Source: Aldehydirespirator sp965221215 (GTDB lineage: Bacteria; Actinomycetota; Acidimicrobiia; Acidimicrobiales; Aldehydirespiratoraceae). From it: DNA of 64,000 nt. The DNA lies in assembly GCA_965221215.1 (NCBI GenBank), contig OZ244872.1, positions 2,418,001 to 2,482,000 on the forward strand, given 5' to 3'. Below are positions 52,520 to 61,285 of this stretch, piece after piece. Numbering within the stretch: position 1 is the first letter of the stretch; each line of letters begins with the position of its first letter. The notes below the pieces were generated by a model. The model searched no databases. It was not told the DNA's origin and was given only the letters and a program-made list of their open reading frames with translations. The position numbers and the translations under genes are program-made.

Positions 52520-52902
52520 CGGGGGAGACCCACCACGTTGCGGTAAGCGTTGCGGGCATGCTGAGCTGCGTTGACAGTAGCGGTGTGCGCCCCATGACCG
52601 ACGCGGAGTTCAGCGATGTGATCTGGTCAATGGCCGACCACCTTGATGACGAAGCGGGCATCACGGATCCGTCGGTGTGGGGTCAGGCGTCGACGGGCGA
52701 GATGAAGGTGCGCTTCTATCTGCGGGACTCTGCGGGGCTGCCGGTGCTCGACGGCACGATCAACAGCGTCATCGCCAGGCTGACCGACGCGGTCGGGCTG
52801 CTGTGGGCGAACGACCCCCGACCGCCGGTGGCCGAGGACGCATCAGTGAAGGTGCTAGCGGCGACTAGCCAACATCTCGACCTCGTTCCGGCCACGACAT
52901 AG
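52516..52902 (+). CDS. conserved unknown partner of the HicA-like protein (module B, copy 1)
   Basis: 128 residues starting MTGETHHVAVSVAGMLSCVD, then TDAEFSDVIWSMADHLDDEAG and FYLRDSAGLPVLDGTINSVIA. Acidic, mixed alpha/beta, not similar to HicB as far as I can see. Translationally coupled to the HicA-like gene, so a candidate antitoxin. About 85 percent similar to the protein at 62032 by eye. Confidence 0.6.
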   Translation: MTGETHHVAVSVAGMLSCVDSSGVRPMTDAEFSDVIWSMADHLDDEAGITDPSVWGQASTGEMKVRFYLRDSAGLPVLDGTINSVIARLTDAVGLLWANDPRPPVAEDASVKVLAATSQHLDLVPATT

Positions 52903-53031
52903 AGGCGCGCGGAACGGGGACACCGGACACGTCATCTGCGGCGGCGCAGCTGGTGGCCGCCTCGTTGCTGTCGGATCCGCGGTGAACCGGTCGGGTTGCC
53001 GCGCTGCCCGCCGGGATTGTACGGTTCGCGC

Positions 53032-53283
53032 ATGAACGTGGTGGCGGTGAGCGACGCGAGGAACCGGCTGGCCGAGGTGATCGAGGAGTCTCGCCGTTCG
53101 GGTGAGCCGGTGTCGGTGACCCGCCGCGGCCGCCGGGTCGCGGTGATCGTCGGCTCAGAGGACTTCGACCGGCTCCTAGACAGCGCCAACGACGCCGAGG
53201 ACCGCCGCGAGCTCGAAGCGGCCCGCGCCGACGACGACTACATGCTGTGGGAAGAGGTCAAGGCCGCGCTCGGGCTCGGGTGA
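53032..53283 (+). CDS. Phd/YefM-type antitoxin
   Basis: 83 residues starting MNVVAVSDARNRLAEVIEESRRSGEPVSVTRRGRRVAVIV, the Phd/YefM pattern, with a C-terminal helix for toxin binding. The ATG at 53032 has no ribosome-binding site and TTGTACGGT just upstream, suggesting leaderless transcription. Coupled to the RelE-type toxin by GTGA. Confidence 0.85.
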   Translation: MNVVAVSDARNRLAEVIEESRRSGEPVSVTRRGRRVAVIVGSEDFDRLLDSANDAEDRRELEAARADDDYMLWEEVKAALGLG

Positions 53284-53546
53284 ACCGCTACCGCGTCGAG
53301 ATCGCCCGCCGGGCGGTCAAGTCGATCGCCGGGCTGCCGCCCACACAACAGCGCCGGATCCGAGCCGCCATCGACTTGCTGGCCCACGAGCCCAGACCCC
53401 CGGGCTGCGTCGCCCTCTCAGGCGAGGAATCCGCCTACCGGGTACGCGTCGGCGACTACCGGATCCTCTACGAGATCATCGACGCCCGCCTAGTCATCCA
53501 AGTGATCCGCATCGGCCACCGCCGCGACGTCTACCGGCCCCGATGA
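53280..53546 (+). CDS. RelE/ParE-type toxin
   Basis: 88 residues from GTG: YRVEIARRAVKSIAGLPPTQQRRIRAAIDLL, YRVRVGDYRILYEI and VIRIGHRRDVYR are classic RelE/ParE features. Probable ribosome-dependent mRNA interferase. Confidence 0.88.
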   Translation: MNRYRVEIARRAVKSIAGLPPTQQRRIRAAIDLLAHEPRPPGCVALSGEESAYRVRVGDYRILYEIIDARLVIQVIRIGHRRDVYRPR

Positions 53547-53970
53547 CCCCACACCGCATGGGGTTCCTGGGGCATCGACTCACTTCGCTCTTTCAACGAT
53601 CAAACTTCGCTCGTGCGCCCCGGTTCGACGGGGCAGCCGACACCGTCACCCGACACCTGCGCTCCGAACGGGCACAACGCCGGCAAAAGGGGCCTTGCGC
53701 GTCCGCGGTGATCCACCCCTTTGCGCTCTACTACCTGGAGGAGCTCCTCGCAATCCGGCGTTCCTGTAGCGAGGCCTTCTGCTCATGGCTGCGCCCCACC
53801 ACTCTGAGCAAAGGCACCGAAGGCAAGGCCTCCATCCGAAGAACCGGTCAAGGCGCAGCAGCAGCCGGGCCTAAACCAGCGGCAACACATCGAATACGGG
53901 CGCAGGGAGGCCCCGTACTTGAGGCTCGCGGATTTGTGGGGGCGAGAGTGGTTGAGGGTCCCTGAGCAGG
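53547..53970. other. degenerate region with a reversed HicA-like fragment
   Basis: 53560-53690 on the minus strand matches the HicA-like gene at 61817 and the beginning of its partner, with many changes. It lies next to the VapC remnant. No intact gene seen. Confidence 0.5.
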
Positions 53971-54289
53971 GGCTGTTTCGAGTTCTTCAGCGTGATCACC
54001 AATTGGCGCATCTGGAGGGAGGGGGCATCCACGCCGCGGCAGGCGTGGCAGCAGTTCGACGCCTGGGATTGTTCGCCTTCGAGCCGGATGATCGCAGAGA
54101 CTGACGGCTTCGCTGATGTGCTGCGCCGCTTTCGTGGACCGCCCCTACATCACCGGCGGAGCGGTCCACGATGCCCGCATCGCGACGATCTTTGTCGCTC
54201 ACGGTGTGGAGGCGCTCCTCACGCGTGACCGCGACTTCTCCATCTTTGGCGAGATGCACACCCGCGAGCCCATCGGCTCGGGCACCTGA
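53971..54289 (+). pseudogene. VapC toxin remnant with frameshift
   Basis: Translated in two frames: CFEFFSVITNWRIWREGASTPRQAWQQFDAW, then after a shift near 54131 VDRPYITGGAVHDARIATIFVAHGVEALLTRDRDFSIF (each read in pieces). It matches the intact toxin at 33387. The N-terminal D-containing strand is absent. Inactive. Confidence 0.75.
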
Positions 54290-54347
54290 GCCGCTATGCC
54301 CCTTCGCCGCGTGCCTGCTGTTTGGTCGTTTGTCTGATGTGGGTGTT

Positions 54348-54773
54348 TCACCACTCGATGGTGCATCGGCCGTCGCTGATATGGACCTGCCACCGGCTGA
54401 TCAGGTCCATTCCTAGCAATACGTCACACGGTGCAGCGGGGTGTCTGCCGTCGAAGCGGCCGTCAGCGCCGACGGCGACGATCCGCTTGCGGAAGTGGAC
54501 AGGTGACAAGACGGCGGAGAACTGCGGGGCGGGCACCCGCACATGCACCGGGTAGGTCGGCCTCGTCCTGCGGACAATCTCCATGCTGTTGACGGCCACG
54601 CTCCCTATGGGCGCTGCCTCGATCCGCTTGATCAGGTCACTGCTGATGAAAGTCTGCGTAGAGCCGGTATCGAGCAGGCCTTCGACATGTTCCTCGTGGC
54701 CGTCTGGCTCTGCCGACACGGCCAGTCGCAGCACAATGCGGGCGCGTTCGACCGGGATCTCGATCTCGGGCAA
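54348..54773 (-). CDS. retropepsin-like aspartic protease
   Basis: 141 residues from TTG. EGLLDTGSTQTFISSDLI holds the D-T-G-S loop, and CDVLLGMDLISRWQVHISDGRCTIEW is the typical LLGMDLL-x-x C-terminal of clan AA single-domain proteases, which work as dimers. It follows a small DUF5678-like gene by 9 bp. The same pair occurs, truncated, at 36985-37453. Confidence 0.75.
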   Translation of the reverse strand: MPEIEIPVERARIVLRLAVSAEPDGHEEHVEGLLDTGSTQTFISSDLIKRIEAAPIGSVAVNSMEIVRRTRPTYPVHVRVPAPQFSAVLSPVHFRKRIVAVGADGRFDGRHPAAPCDVLLGMDLISRWQVHISDGRCTIEW

Positions 54774-54782
54774 AGCGGCGGG

Positions 54783-55043
54783 TCAGGCTGAGGGGTCGAC
54801 GGCGCGATAGCCGGCGCTGATCGCGCCGATACCGACGATGGCGAAGTTCTGATGCCCGAATCGTTCGATACCGACATCGTAGGCATCGATGTCGTCGTCG
54901 AAGATCCCGATCACCTGTCCGTCGCGCATTAGCGCTGATCGGCCCCAATGGTCTCGCTCCAGCGCTTCGCGGTGAGAGGACTCGTAGGACCTGGTGTGGA
55001 ACGCGACGGCGGACACGGCTTCTGAGCACACACCTGAGGCCAT
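54783..55043 (-). CDS. small DUF5678-like protein
   Basis: 86 residues; the ATG at 55043 has AGGGGAG upstream. HREALERDHWGRSALMRDGQVIGIFDDDIDAY resembles LEQEHCGKFALYREGELIGVFDSADEA of the protein at 37220. It is paired with the retropepsin-like gene; possibly its substrate or adaptor (inference). Confidence 0.6.
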   Translation of the reverse strand: MASGVCSEAVSAVAFHTRSYESSHREALERDHWGRSALMRDGQVIGIFDDDIDAYDVGIERFGHQNFAIVGIGAISAGYRAVDPSA

Positions 55044-55315
55044 CGACTCTCCCCTTCTGCGATGCATTCTCTTGGATTGAGTCCGCGGAGACGCACGTTA
55101 GCGAAACCGCATCAATTCTCGCACTGGTCGGGTACCCACGGGGTGGATGCCCCGGATAGGCCCATAGACCCAGCGCTCGCGGCGCACCCGCCTGAGGTCA
55201 GCGACAGCGGCCGTGCGGCTTGTACATCAACGAGGCGGCGGCGAGCGGCGCTGGGAACCCGCCGGCCGAGGTGATCAAGCAACGGCGAGCACTCAAAGGC
55301 AGCCCTCAGGCGTGG

Positions 55316-55440
55316 GTACGTTGGGAGTTCATGCCGTCTAGCGCGTCCATGCCGTCGCGGACGTCTATCACCCCCACCCCCGAAACCTTGGTGACATCTC
55401 GGACCGCCGAGGCAATGGCGCCCCAGCGAGTCGGTGCTGC
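55316..55440 (-). pseudogene. fragment of module A second gene
   Basis: DRAAPTRWGAIASAVRDVTK and VIDVRDGMDALDGMNSQRTHA match the C-terminal half of the protein at 61282-61572. The N-terminal half is missing; DNA 3' of it also matches for a short distance. The rest of 55044-55563 holds no gene. Confidence 0.65.
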
Positions 55441-55563
55441 CCGATCGGGCGCAAGCGCTTGCCCACACGAGCAACACGCCGTGACGGTCAAGAGCCGTCA
55501 GAGCGCGATTCAGACGGATGCCACCACGACAGGTGGCGCTCGGGTTGGCAGCGTTGTTGAGGA

Positions 55564-57006
55564 GGTGGCGTCCCAGATTGGGTGTAATAGCGGTTGGGGC
55601 GCAGGTTCCGGTGGTCATGTTAGGCGGCGCGTGTGACGGTGTGGTCGGGCTGGTCGGTGTTGGTGCGGGCGGGTTGGTGGAGTTGGTGTCGGAGCTCGGT
55701 GAGCGCTCGGGCGATGGCGGGTGTGTAGGTGAGTCCGCGCCAGCCGTTTGAGGCCCGGTCGAGCACGGCCCAGACCAGTGTGAGGCAGGACGCTTCGCCG
55801 GGGAGCCGGCCGATGACTTTGACTCGTCGGCGGGTCTCGCCGAAGGTGCGCTCTATGAGGTTGGTGTGGCGGATCCTGCGGTGGTGCTCGGTCGGGAACC
55901 GCAGGTGCGCGGTGAGCGCGGCGCGGTCGGTGAGCAGGCACTTCACGGCGGCGGGGAACTCGCTTTGGTAGCGGCGGGCGAAGCCGTCGATGCTGGCTTG
56001 TGCCGCGTTCACGGCCCCCTGGCCGGGTTCGGTGCCGTCGGGCAGGTCGAAGATCGCCCAGAACGCGGCCTTGAGCTCGTCTCGGCGCCCGGCGGGGACT
56101 TTGGCCAACACGTTGCGGCAGCGGTGGATGAGGCACCGCTGCCGCAGCGAGGAGGCCATCTTGGTCTCGACGGCGCCGATGAGGCCCGCCGCGCCGTCTG
56201 AGACGACCAGCAGCGGCGGCCGCAGCCCCCGGTCGGTGAGATCGTCGAGGAACCCGGCCCAGGCGTCATAGGACTCGTCGCCGCCGGGCTCCACGGCCAA
56301 CAGCACCGGCCGGCCGAGGGTGGTGATGCCGTAGGCGACCAGCACCGGCTCAGCGCGCGACCCGCCGTGCATCTTGAAGTGCGACCCGTCCAAGAACAGG
56401 TAGTCCAACTCGACGCCGCAGAGGTCTGAGCTGCGGAACGTGTCGAACTCCTCACGCAGCCGGGCGCAGATCCGGCTGGCGGTGGACTTCGACAAAGCGG
56501 CCTCCGGTCCCAGCGCCTCCGCCAACAGGGCCTCGATGTCGCGGTCTGACAGGCCCCGCACCCACGCCGAGATCACCAGCGCCTCCAGCGGCTCGGTGCG
56601 CACCACGCCCCTGCCCAGCAGCTGCGACGCGAACGCCTCGGCGGTGTTGCGCAGCTTCGGGCGGCGCAGCGCCACGGGCCCGGCGGTGGTCTTGACCGTC
56701 AGGTCGCTGTAGCCGTTGCGCTGGCCGGCGCGCCCGCCCTCGACACGCGAGTTCCACTCGCGGCCCAGCCAGGCCGTGACCTCGTCCTCGAGGACCTGCT
56801 GCAACACAAGCCGAGCCGACAGGCGCATCACCTCCTCGAGCACCTCGGCGATGTCGCGTCCCGAGCCGAACAACTCGTCGATCTCGGCGCGGACAGATTC
56901 TGTGGGCGATACTCGTGCAGGCACGGGCGTAGGTCTCCTTCTTGAGTTGAGGTTCTAGAAGGAACCTACGCCCCTGCTGCTATTACACCGGCGATGAGAC
57001 ACCACC
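55564..57006 (-). mobile_element. IS256-family insertion sequence, copy 2
   Basis: 1443 bp with the same ends as copy 1. The flanking octamers differ (GTTGAGGA left, GGTGATCG right), so no target duplication: one side has been rearranged or deleted since insertion. Confidence 0.9.
55620..56924 (-). CDS. IS256-family transposase
   Basis: 434 residues, nearly identical to the copy at 29155. The D-D-E residues are conserved (DYLFLDGSHFKM, LLVVSDGAAGLIGA, NLIERTFGETRRRVK). Intact frame. Confidence 0.95.
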   Translation of the reverse strand: MPARVSPTESVRAEIDELFGSGRDIAEVLEEVMRLSARLVLQQVLEDEVTAWLGREWNSRVEGGRAGQRNGYSDLTVKTTAGPVALRRPKLRNTAEAFASQLLGRGVVRTEPLEALVISAWVRGLSDRDIEALLAEALGPEAALSKSTASRICARLREEFDTFRSSDLCGVELDYLFLDGSHFKMHGGSRAEPVLVAYGITTLGRPVLLAVEPGGDESYDAWAGFLDDLTDRGLRPPLLVVSDGAAGLIGAVETKMASSLRQRCLIHRCRNVLAKVPAGRRDELKAAFWAIFDLPDGTEPGQGAVNAAQASIDGFARRYQSEFPAAVKCLLTDRAALTAHLRFPTEHHRRIRHTNLIERTFGETRRRVKVIGRLPGEASCLTLVWAVLDRASNGWRGLTYTPAIARALTELRHQLHQPARTNTDQPDHTVTRAA

Positions 57007-57084
57007 GGTGATCGTCGCTGCGGTGCTTGGCGACTGGGGACTAGGCTTGAGGCTGGCTGTAGCGTTGTGAGGCGGAGGCCGACC

Positions 57085-57318
57085 ATGACTTCTACAACTG
57101 TGCACGATGACCTGTACGGAGCGCTCGAGGCGGCAGCAAGCCGCGATGGGCGCTCGGTTCAGGAATTGGTGAATGAGGCTGTCGAGTCGTGGCTCGCGGA
57201 TGCGGCCGCCGACGGCCACGACCACGATGAGCTGCAGCGGGCTCGGGCGGAGTTCGCGCAGCAAGGTGGCGTGGAGTTCGAGGCGTTCTTCTCCGAGCTG
57301 CTTGAGGGCGACAGCTGA
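57085..57318 (+). CDS. RHH-type antitoxin
   Basis: 77 residues; GGAGG lies 7 bases before the ATG. MTSTTVHDDLYGALEAAASRDGRSVQELVNEAVESWLADAA (read in parts) fits a ribbon-helix-helix antitoxin with a C-terminal acidic tail. It overlaps the toxin gene. Its start sequence was also copied ahead of the protease at 50581. Confidence 0.78.
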   Translation: MTSTTVHDDLYGALEAAASRDGRSVQELVNEAVESWLADAAADGHDHDELQRARAEFAQQGGVEFEAFFSELLEGDS

Positions 57319-57590
57319 CCGACCGCCGGTATCGGGTCGAGTTGGCCCCGGCGGCGCAGCGTCAAGCGCGCGGGCTCACACCCGAGGACGCTCGCAGGGT
57401 CCGCGGCGCGCTGCGGCGCCTTGCCGGCGACCCTCGGCCCAAGGGATGCGCGAAGCTGGCGGGGTTCGAGGCTGTCTGGCGGACCAGGACCGGACGATTC
57501 CGCATCATCTATGAAGTTCGCGGCGACCTGAGGCTGGTGGTGGTTCTGCGGATCGCGCGGCGAGACGAGCGCACCTACCGCGGCTTGTGA
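57315..57590 (+). CDS. RelE/ParE-type toxin with probable CTG start
   Basis: 91 residues if started at the CTG overlapping the antitoxin stop (CTGA at 57315), where sister pairs have ATGA or GTGA. The first strand RRYRVELAPAAQRQ requires this upstream start; the first conventional codon, TTG 57342, would remove it. Core: GALRRLAGDPRPKGC, WRTRTGRFRIIYEV, RIARRDERTYR. Confidence 0.8.
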   Translation: MTDRRYRVELAPAAQRQARGLTPEDARRVRGALRRLAGDPRPKGCAKLAGFEAVWRTRTGRFRIIYEVRGDLRLVVVLRIARRDERTYRGL

Positions 57591-57775
57591 TCGACGCACA
57601 ACACCGACTGTGAGCTTTGGCGGCTAAATCGGGCAGGGGGCGCTCCAACAATCCGAGCGCCCTATAGCGGATAGACAACAACGGGCGGCAAGCCCCTGTA
57701 GTTTGGACGCGACCTTCCGAGTGGTGCAACAGGCTGCTCTACTCGATGGCCCAGTTGCTACGAGGTGGGGGTCTG

Positions 57776-58153
57776 ATGACGCAGGAGAGGCAAGTGCAGG
57801 TCACGATCTCGCTGGCACCCCGCATCGTCGAGGGGGCTCGCGAGGAGGCTCAGGAGCAGCGCAGAGACCTTGAAGGATGGATCGCAGCGGCCGTGAAGCA
57901 GGCACTGAGCGAACCCGATCCACTCTCCGGTGGCTCGCTCGGCGGTTCACAGATGCTAGGCGAGACCTCGATCCCCGTCTCAGTTGCACTGTCTGCTCGC
58001 GTTCATGACCGAGCGCAGCAGGTAGCCGTAGAGGACGATCGAACACTTGCGAATTGGATCGAGGCACTCGTAGAGAAGCTCGTTCGCCAGGCAGAACCCG
58101 TCGTCTGGGGCGGAGGACCGAGCTACTACGACGGTGGTCGCAGGTACCGCTGA
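57776..58153 (+). CDS. tandem ribbon-helix-helix-like protein
   Basis: 125 residues with a GAGGTGGGGG stretch before the ATG. Two similar halves: VQVTISLAPRIVEGAREEAQ...GWIAAAVKQAL and IPVSVALSARVHDRAQQVAVE...NWIEALVEKLV. Each looks like a strand-helix-helix RHH unit, so one chain could form the DNA-binding dimer. No toxin follows. Tail Gly/Tyr-rich. Confidence 0.6.
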   Translation: MTQERQVQVTISLAPRIVEGAREEAQEQRRDLEGWIAAAVKQALSEPDPLSGGSLGGSQMLGETSIPVSVALSARVHDRAQQVAVEDDRTLANWIEALVEKLVRQAEPVVWGGGPSYYDGGRRYR

Positions 58154-58313
58154 ACCACAACGACATGAGCCACAGGCACACGCTTAACCTCGACCAACTC
58201 GAAGTCGGACCGAGGAATTAGGGAGTTCCCCTCAGCACGCACGCTCGTAGTCCGCACCCGCCCACCGCCTGTAATGTGTCGGACCCGCCGCGCTGATCGC
58301 AGGAGTCTCTGCC

Positions 58314-58802
58314 ATGGTGCCCAACCCCGAAGAAGCCTTGGAGGTGCTCCGCGAGTTCCGGGAATTGCTGGACGCCAATCAAACGATCCACAGTAACGCC
58401 TTGGTGCCACCCGGCACCCGTAACCCTGCATCCACCGACCCCTCCCATCGTGAACTGCAGAGGCTGGAGCCTCTCGTCGAGGAGATCGCCCGCAGCCTCG
58501 AGGATGACCCGGCGAGACACCGTGCTCCATCGCCAGTAGCTGCGTTTGCAGGGATGTGGCGTTGGAGCACTCGCCCTGCCTGGGTCGAGCGACTAATCGG
58601 AATCGTGGAGTCACGAGACCGCCGGGACGCGATCCTCACGCCCGTTGGGCCGCGGCTCTCAGCATCTCGGTTCCACCAATGGGTATGGAATGCTGCCAAG
58701 GACTTGTGGGACAACGGACACTACCGCGAGGCGGTGCAGGCTGCAGCGACCGCCATCGAGCGCCAGACCCAACTCAAACTCGGACGCGATGTCTCGGGGG
58801 CC
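58314..58802 (+). pseudogene. TIGR02391/Ymh-family gene, 5' part, cut by IS256-family insertion
   Basis: Encodes the N-terminal 163 residues. WNAAKDLWDNGHYREAVQAAATAIERQTQLKLGRDVSGA leads into the conserved domain, which resumes after the element as NLYLDAFSLQSKPGERRLRL. Removing the element plus one duplicated octamer CGGGGGCC restores a single frame of about 256 residues. Family function is unknown; often near restriction or defence genes. Confidence 0.82.
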
Positions 58803-60245
58803 GGTGGCGTCCCAGATTGGGTGTAATAGCGGTTGGGGCGCAGGTTCCGGTGGTCATGTTAGGCGGCGCGTGTGACGGTGTGGTCGGGCTGGTCGGTGTT
58901 GGTGTGGGCGGGTTGGTGGAGTTGGTGGCGCAGCTCGGTGAGGGCTCGGGCGATGGCGGGTGTGTAGGTGAGGCCTCGCCAGCCGTTTGAGGCCCGGTCG
59001 AGCACGGCCCAGACCAGTGTGAGGCAGGACGCTTCGCCGGGGAGCCGGCCGATGACTTTGACTCGTCGGCGGGTCTCGCCGAAGGTGCGCTCGATCAGGT
59101 TGGTGTGGCGGATCCTGCGCCAGTGTGCGGCGGGGAGCCGCAGGTGCGCGGTGAGCGCTTGGCGGTCTGCGAGCAGGCAGCGCACGGCGGCGGGGAACTC
59201 GCGCTGGTAGCGGCGGGCGAAGCCGTCGATGCCGGCTTGTGCTGCGCTCACCGCTTCCTGGCCGGGCTCGATGTCGTCGTCGAGGTCGAAGATCGCCCAG
59301 AACGCGGCCTTGAGTTCGTCGCGGCGACCGGCGGGGACCTTGGCCAAGACATTGCGGGCGCGGTGGATGAGGCACCGCTGGCGCAGCGACTGCGGCATCT
59401 TCTGCTCGACGGCGCCGATCAGGCCTGCCGCGCCGTCTGAGACGACCAGCAGCGGGGACCGCAGCCCCCGTTCGGCGAGGTCGTCGAGGAACCCGGCCCA
59501 GGCGTCATAGGACTCGTCGCCGCCGGGCTCCACGGCCAGCAGCACCGGCCGCCCGAGGGTGGTGATGCCGTAGGCGACCAGCACCGGCTCAGCGCGCGAC
59601 CCGCCGTGCATCTTGAAGTGGCTGCCGTCAACGAACAGGTAATCCAGCTCGATATCGGAGAGGTCTGAGCTGCGGAACGTGTCGAACTCGTCGCGCAGCC
59701 GCGCGCAGATCCGCGACGCGGTGGACCTCGACAAGGCGGCCTCCGGTCCCAGCGCCTCCGCCAACAGGGCCTCGATGTCGCGGTCTGACAGGCCCCGCAC
59801 CCACGCCGAGATCACCAGCGCCTCCAACGGCTCGCTGCGCACCACGCCCTTGCCCAGCAACTGCGACGCGAACGCCTCGGTGGTGTTGCGCAGCTTCGGG
59901 CGCTTCAGCGCCAGGGGCCCCGCGGTGGTCTTGACCGTCACCTCGCCGTAGCCGTTGCGCTGCCCGGCCCGCCCGCCGCCGGCGCGGGAGTTCCAGCCCC
60001 GGCCCAGCCAGGAGGTGACCTCGTCCTCGAGGACCTGCTGCAACACGAGCCGCGCCGACAGGCGCATCACCTCCTCGAGCACCTCGGCGATGTCGCGGCC
60101 CGAGCCGAACAACTCGTCGATCTCGGCGCGGACAGCTTCTGTGGGCGATACTCGTGCAGGCACGGGCGTAGGTCTCCTTCTTGAGTTGAGGTTCTCGAAG
60201 GAACCTACGCCCCTGCTGCTATTACACCGGCGATGAGACGCCACC
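58803..60245 (-). mobile_element. IS256-family insertion sequence, copy 3
   Basis: 1443 bp with standard ends. Octamer CGGGGGCC is present on both sides (58795-58802 and 60247-60254, one base beyond the element end), so it is a simple insertion. It has the same orientation as copy 2, 1.8 kb away, bracketing the antitoxin/toxin pair at 57085-57590. Confidence 0.92.
58859..60163 (-). CDS. IS256-family transposase
   Basis: 434 residues from the GTG at 60163 (the longer open frame upstream reads through the IS end into the interrupted gene and is not real). The D-D-E motif is intact. Slightly more diverged in the middle (EQKMPQSLRQRCLIHRARN) than the other two copies. Confidence 0.95.
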   Translation of the reverse strand: MPARVSPTEAVRAEIDELFGSGRDIAEVLEEVMRLSARLVLQQVLEDEVTSWLGRGWNSRAGGGRAGQRNGYGEVTVKTTAGPLALKRPKLRNTTEAFASQLLGKGVVRSEPLEALVISAWVRGLSDRDIEALLAEALGPEAALSRSTASRICARLRDEFDTFRSSDLSDIELDYLFVDGSHFKMHGGSRAEPVLVAYGITTLGRPVLLAVEPGGDESYDAWAGFLDDLAERGLRSPLLVVSDGAAGLIGAVEQKMPQSLRQRCLIHRARNVLAKVPAGRRDELKAAFWAIFDLDDDIEPGQEAVSAAQAGIDGFARRYQREFPAAVRCLLADRQALTAHLRLPAAHWRRIRHTNLIERTFGETRRRVKVIGRLPGEASCLTLVWAVLDRASNGWRGLTYTPAIARALTELRHQLHQPAHTNTDQPDHTVTRAA

Positions 60246-60254
60246 CCGGGGGCC

Positions 60255-60533
60255 AACCTGTACTTGGATGCATTCAGCCTCCAGAGTAAGCCCGGCGAGC
60301 GGAGGTTGAGGCTCCCCCATGTCAAGGCGACTGCCGCGGACGGATCGGCCACGCAGGACTGGAAGTCCGCGCACGAGGGCGCTGCCTTCTTCGGTCGCGG
60401 GTGCTCACTGGGTATCCGCAACCTTGTGAGCCACAACATTGACCCGCTGCCCGAGCAGGTGGGCATGGAATATCTCGCCGCGCTCAGTGTGCTGGCCCGG
60501 TGGGTCGACGAAGCCACCGTGAAACAAGACTGA
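60255..60533 (+). pseudogene. TIGR02391/Ymh-family gene, 3' part
   Basis: Continues the reading frame broken at 58802: NLYLDAFSLQSKPGERRLRL, DWKSAHEGAAFFGRGCSLGIRNLVSHN and a final helix ending EATVKQD. The ALFxGxxxGIRNxxxH pattern is the family signature. Confidence 0.8.
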
Positions 60534-61024
60534 ATGACAGGGGATCTGGCGGATCGAACGGTGCCGACCGGACGGCGGGGAATGCCTCGGCCTCCACACC
60601 ATCGGCCGGCCGCCCAAGGCGACCCAGCAGATTCTTGATCTGGGCGTCCTTATCTGCTCCGGGGAAGCGGATGCGCCGCGCGAAGATGCCCTCGCTGGTG
60701 TGGGCGAACGATCCCAGACCGCCAGTGGTCAAGGAGTATCCATGGGAAGGGAAGCGAAGGATGGCTAGGGCAATCCCAGCGGCGTTGACCATCGGAGAAC
60801 ACACACTTGAGTTCGAATAGCGCTTTGGCGGCTCTTGATGGTCACGATGTGTTGCTCGTGAGGGCACCACTCACGCCCGGTCGACTGGTCGGGCGCCGCG
60901 GGGCGGTTGTCGATCGGGGCTGCGCGCCGTGTCGGCGTTCGGGTACTTGACGAGGGCACGGCTGACCCACCGCGGGATCGCGTCGGAGCCCGACTCGGCG
61001 CGGGAGGCTCGGTAGCGTTGTCGG
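60534..61024. other. mosaic region of gene fragments
   Basis: 60708-60746 repeats 34 bp of the module B partner gene (identical to 62323-62356 around GCGAACGATCCCAGACCGCC). 60780-60880 on the minus strand encodes CPHEQHIVTIKSRQSAI, also found in another fragment on the plus strand at 55460-55510. No intact gene. Confidence 0.55.
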
Positions 61025-61285
61025 GTGAGTTCCAGACGGGAACGCCACCCCGACAAGGACATCGCGGCGGCGATTGCGAGCATGAGGGACTCGGGCTGGC
61101 GGATCAAGCGCAGCGCGGGCCGCTCCGCTCATGCTTGGGGGGTTGCGTTCTGTCCGTGGGAGGGGCAAGCCGCCCACATGGACTGTGCCACATCGATATC
61201 AGGAACGCCGCGCAGCGGCACCAGCGAAGCGCGTAGACTCAGGCAGCGCGTCAAGAGGTGCCAGAGAATCAGCGAGGCGATATGA
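61025..61285 (+). CDS. HicA-like small protein (module A)
   Basis: 86 residues from GTG. DKDIAAAIASMRDSGWRIKR, a histidine in SAHAWGVAFCPW, and ATSISGTPRSGTSEARRLRQRVKRC parallel the HicA-like proteins of module B (GW-I, His, CP, TP, LR, RC). Coupled to the next gene by ATGA. A fragment of its start is at 36540-36600. Confidence 0.6.
   Translation: MSSRRERHPDKDIAAAIASMRDSGWRIKRSAGRSAHAWGVAFCPWEGQAAHMDCATSISGTPRSGTSEARRLRQRVKRCQRISEAI

Noticed and set aside
55564..60245. composite transposon bounded by IS copies 2 and 3
   Set aside because: The outer flanks do not match (GTTGAGGA versus CGGGGGCC) and copy 3 has its own target duplication, so there is no evidence the pair moved as a unit.
60164..60517. 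N-terminal extension of the third transposase
   Set aside because: Reads through the IS inverted repeat into the antisense of the interrupted Ymh-family gene; the other two copies start at the equivalent of 60163.
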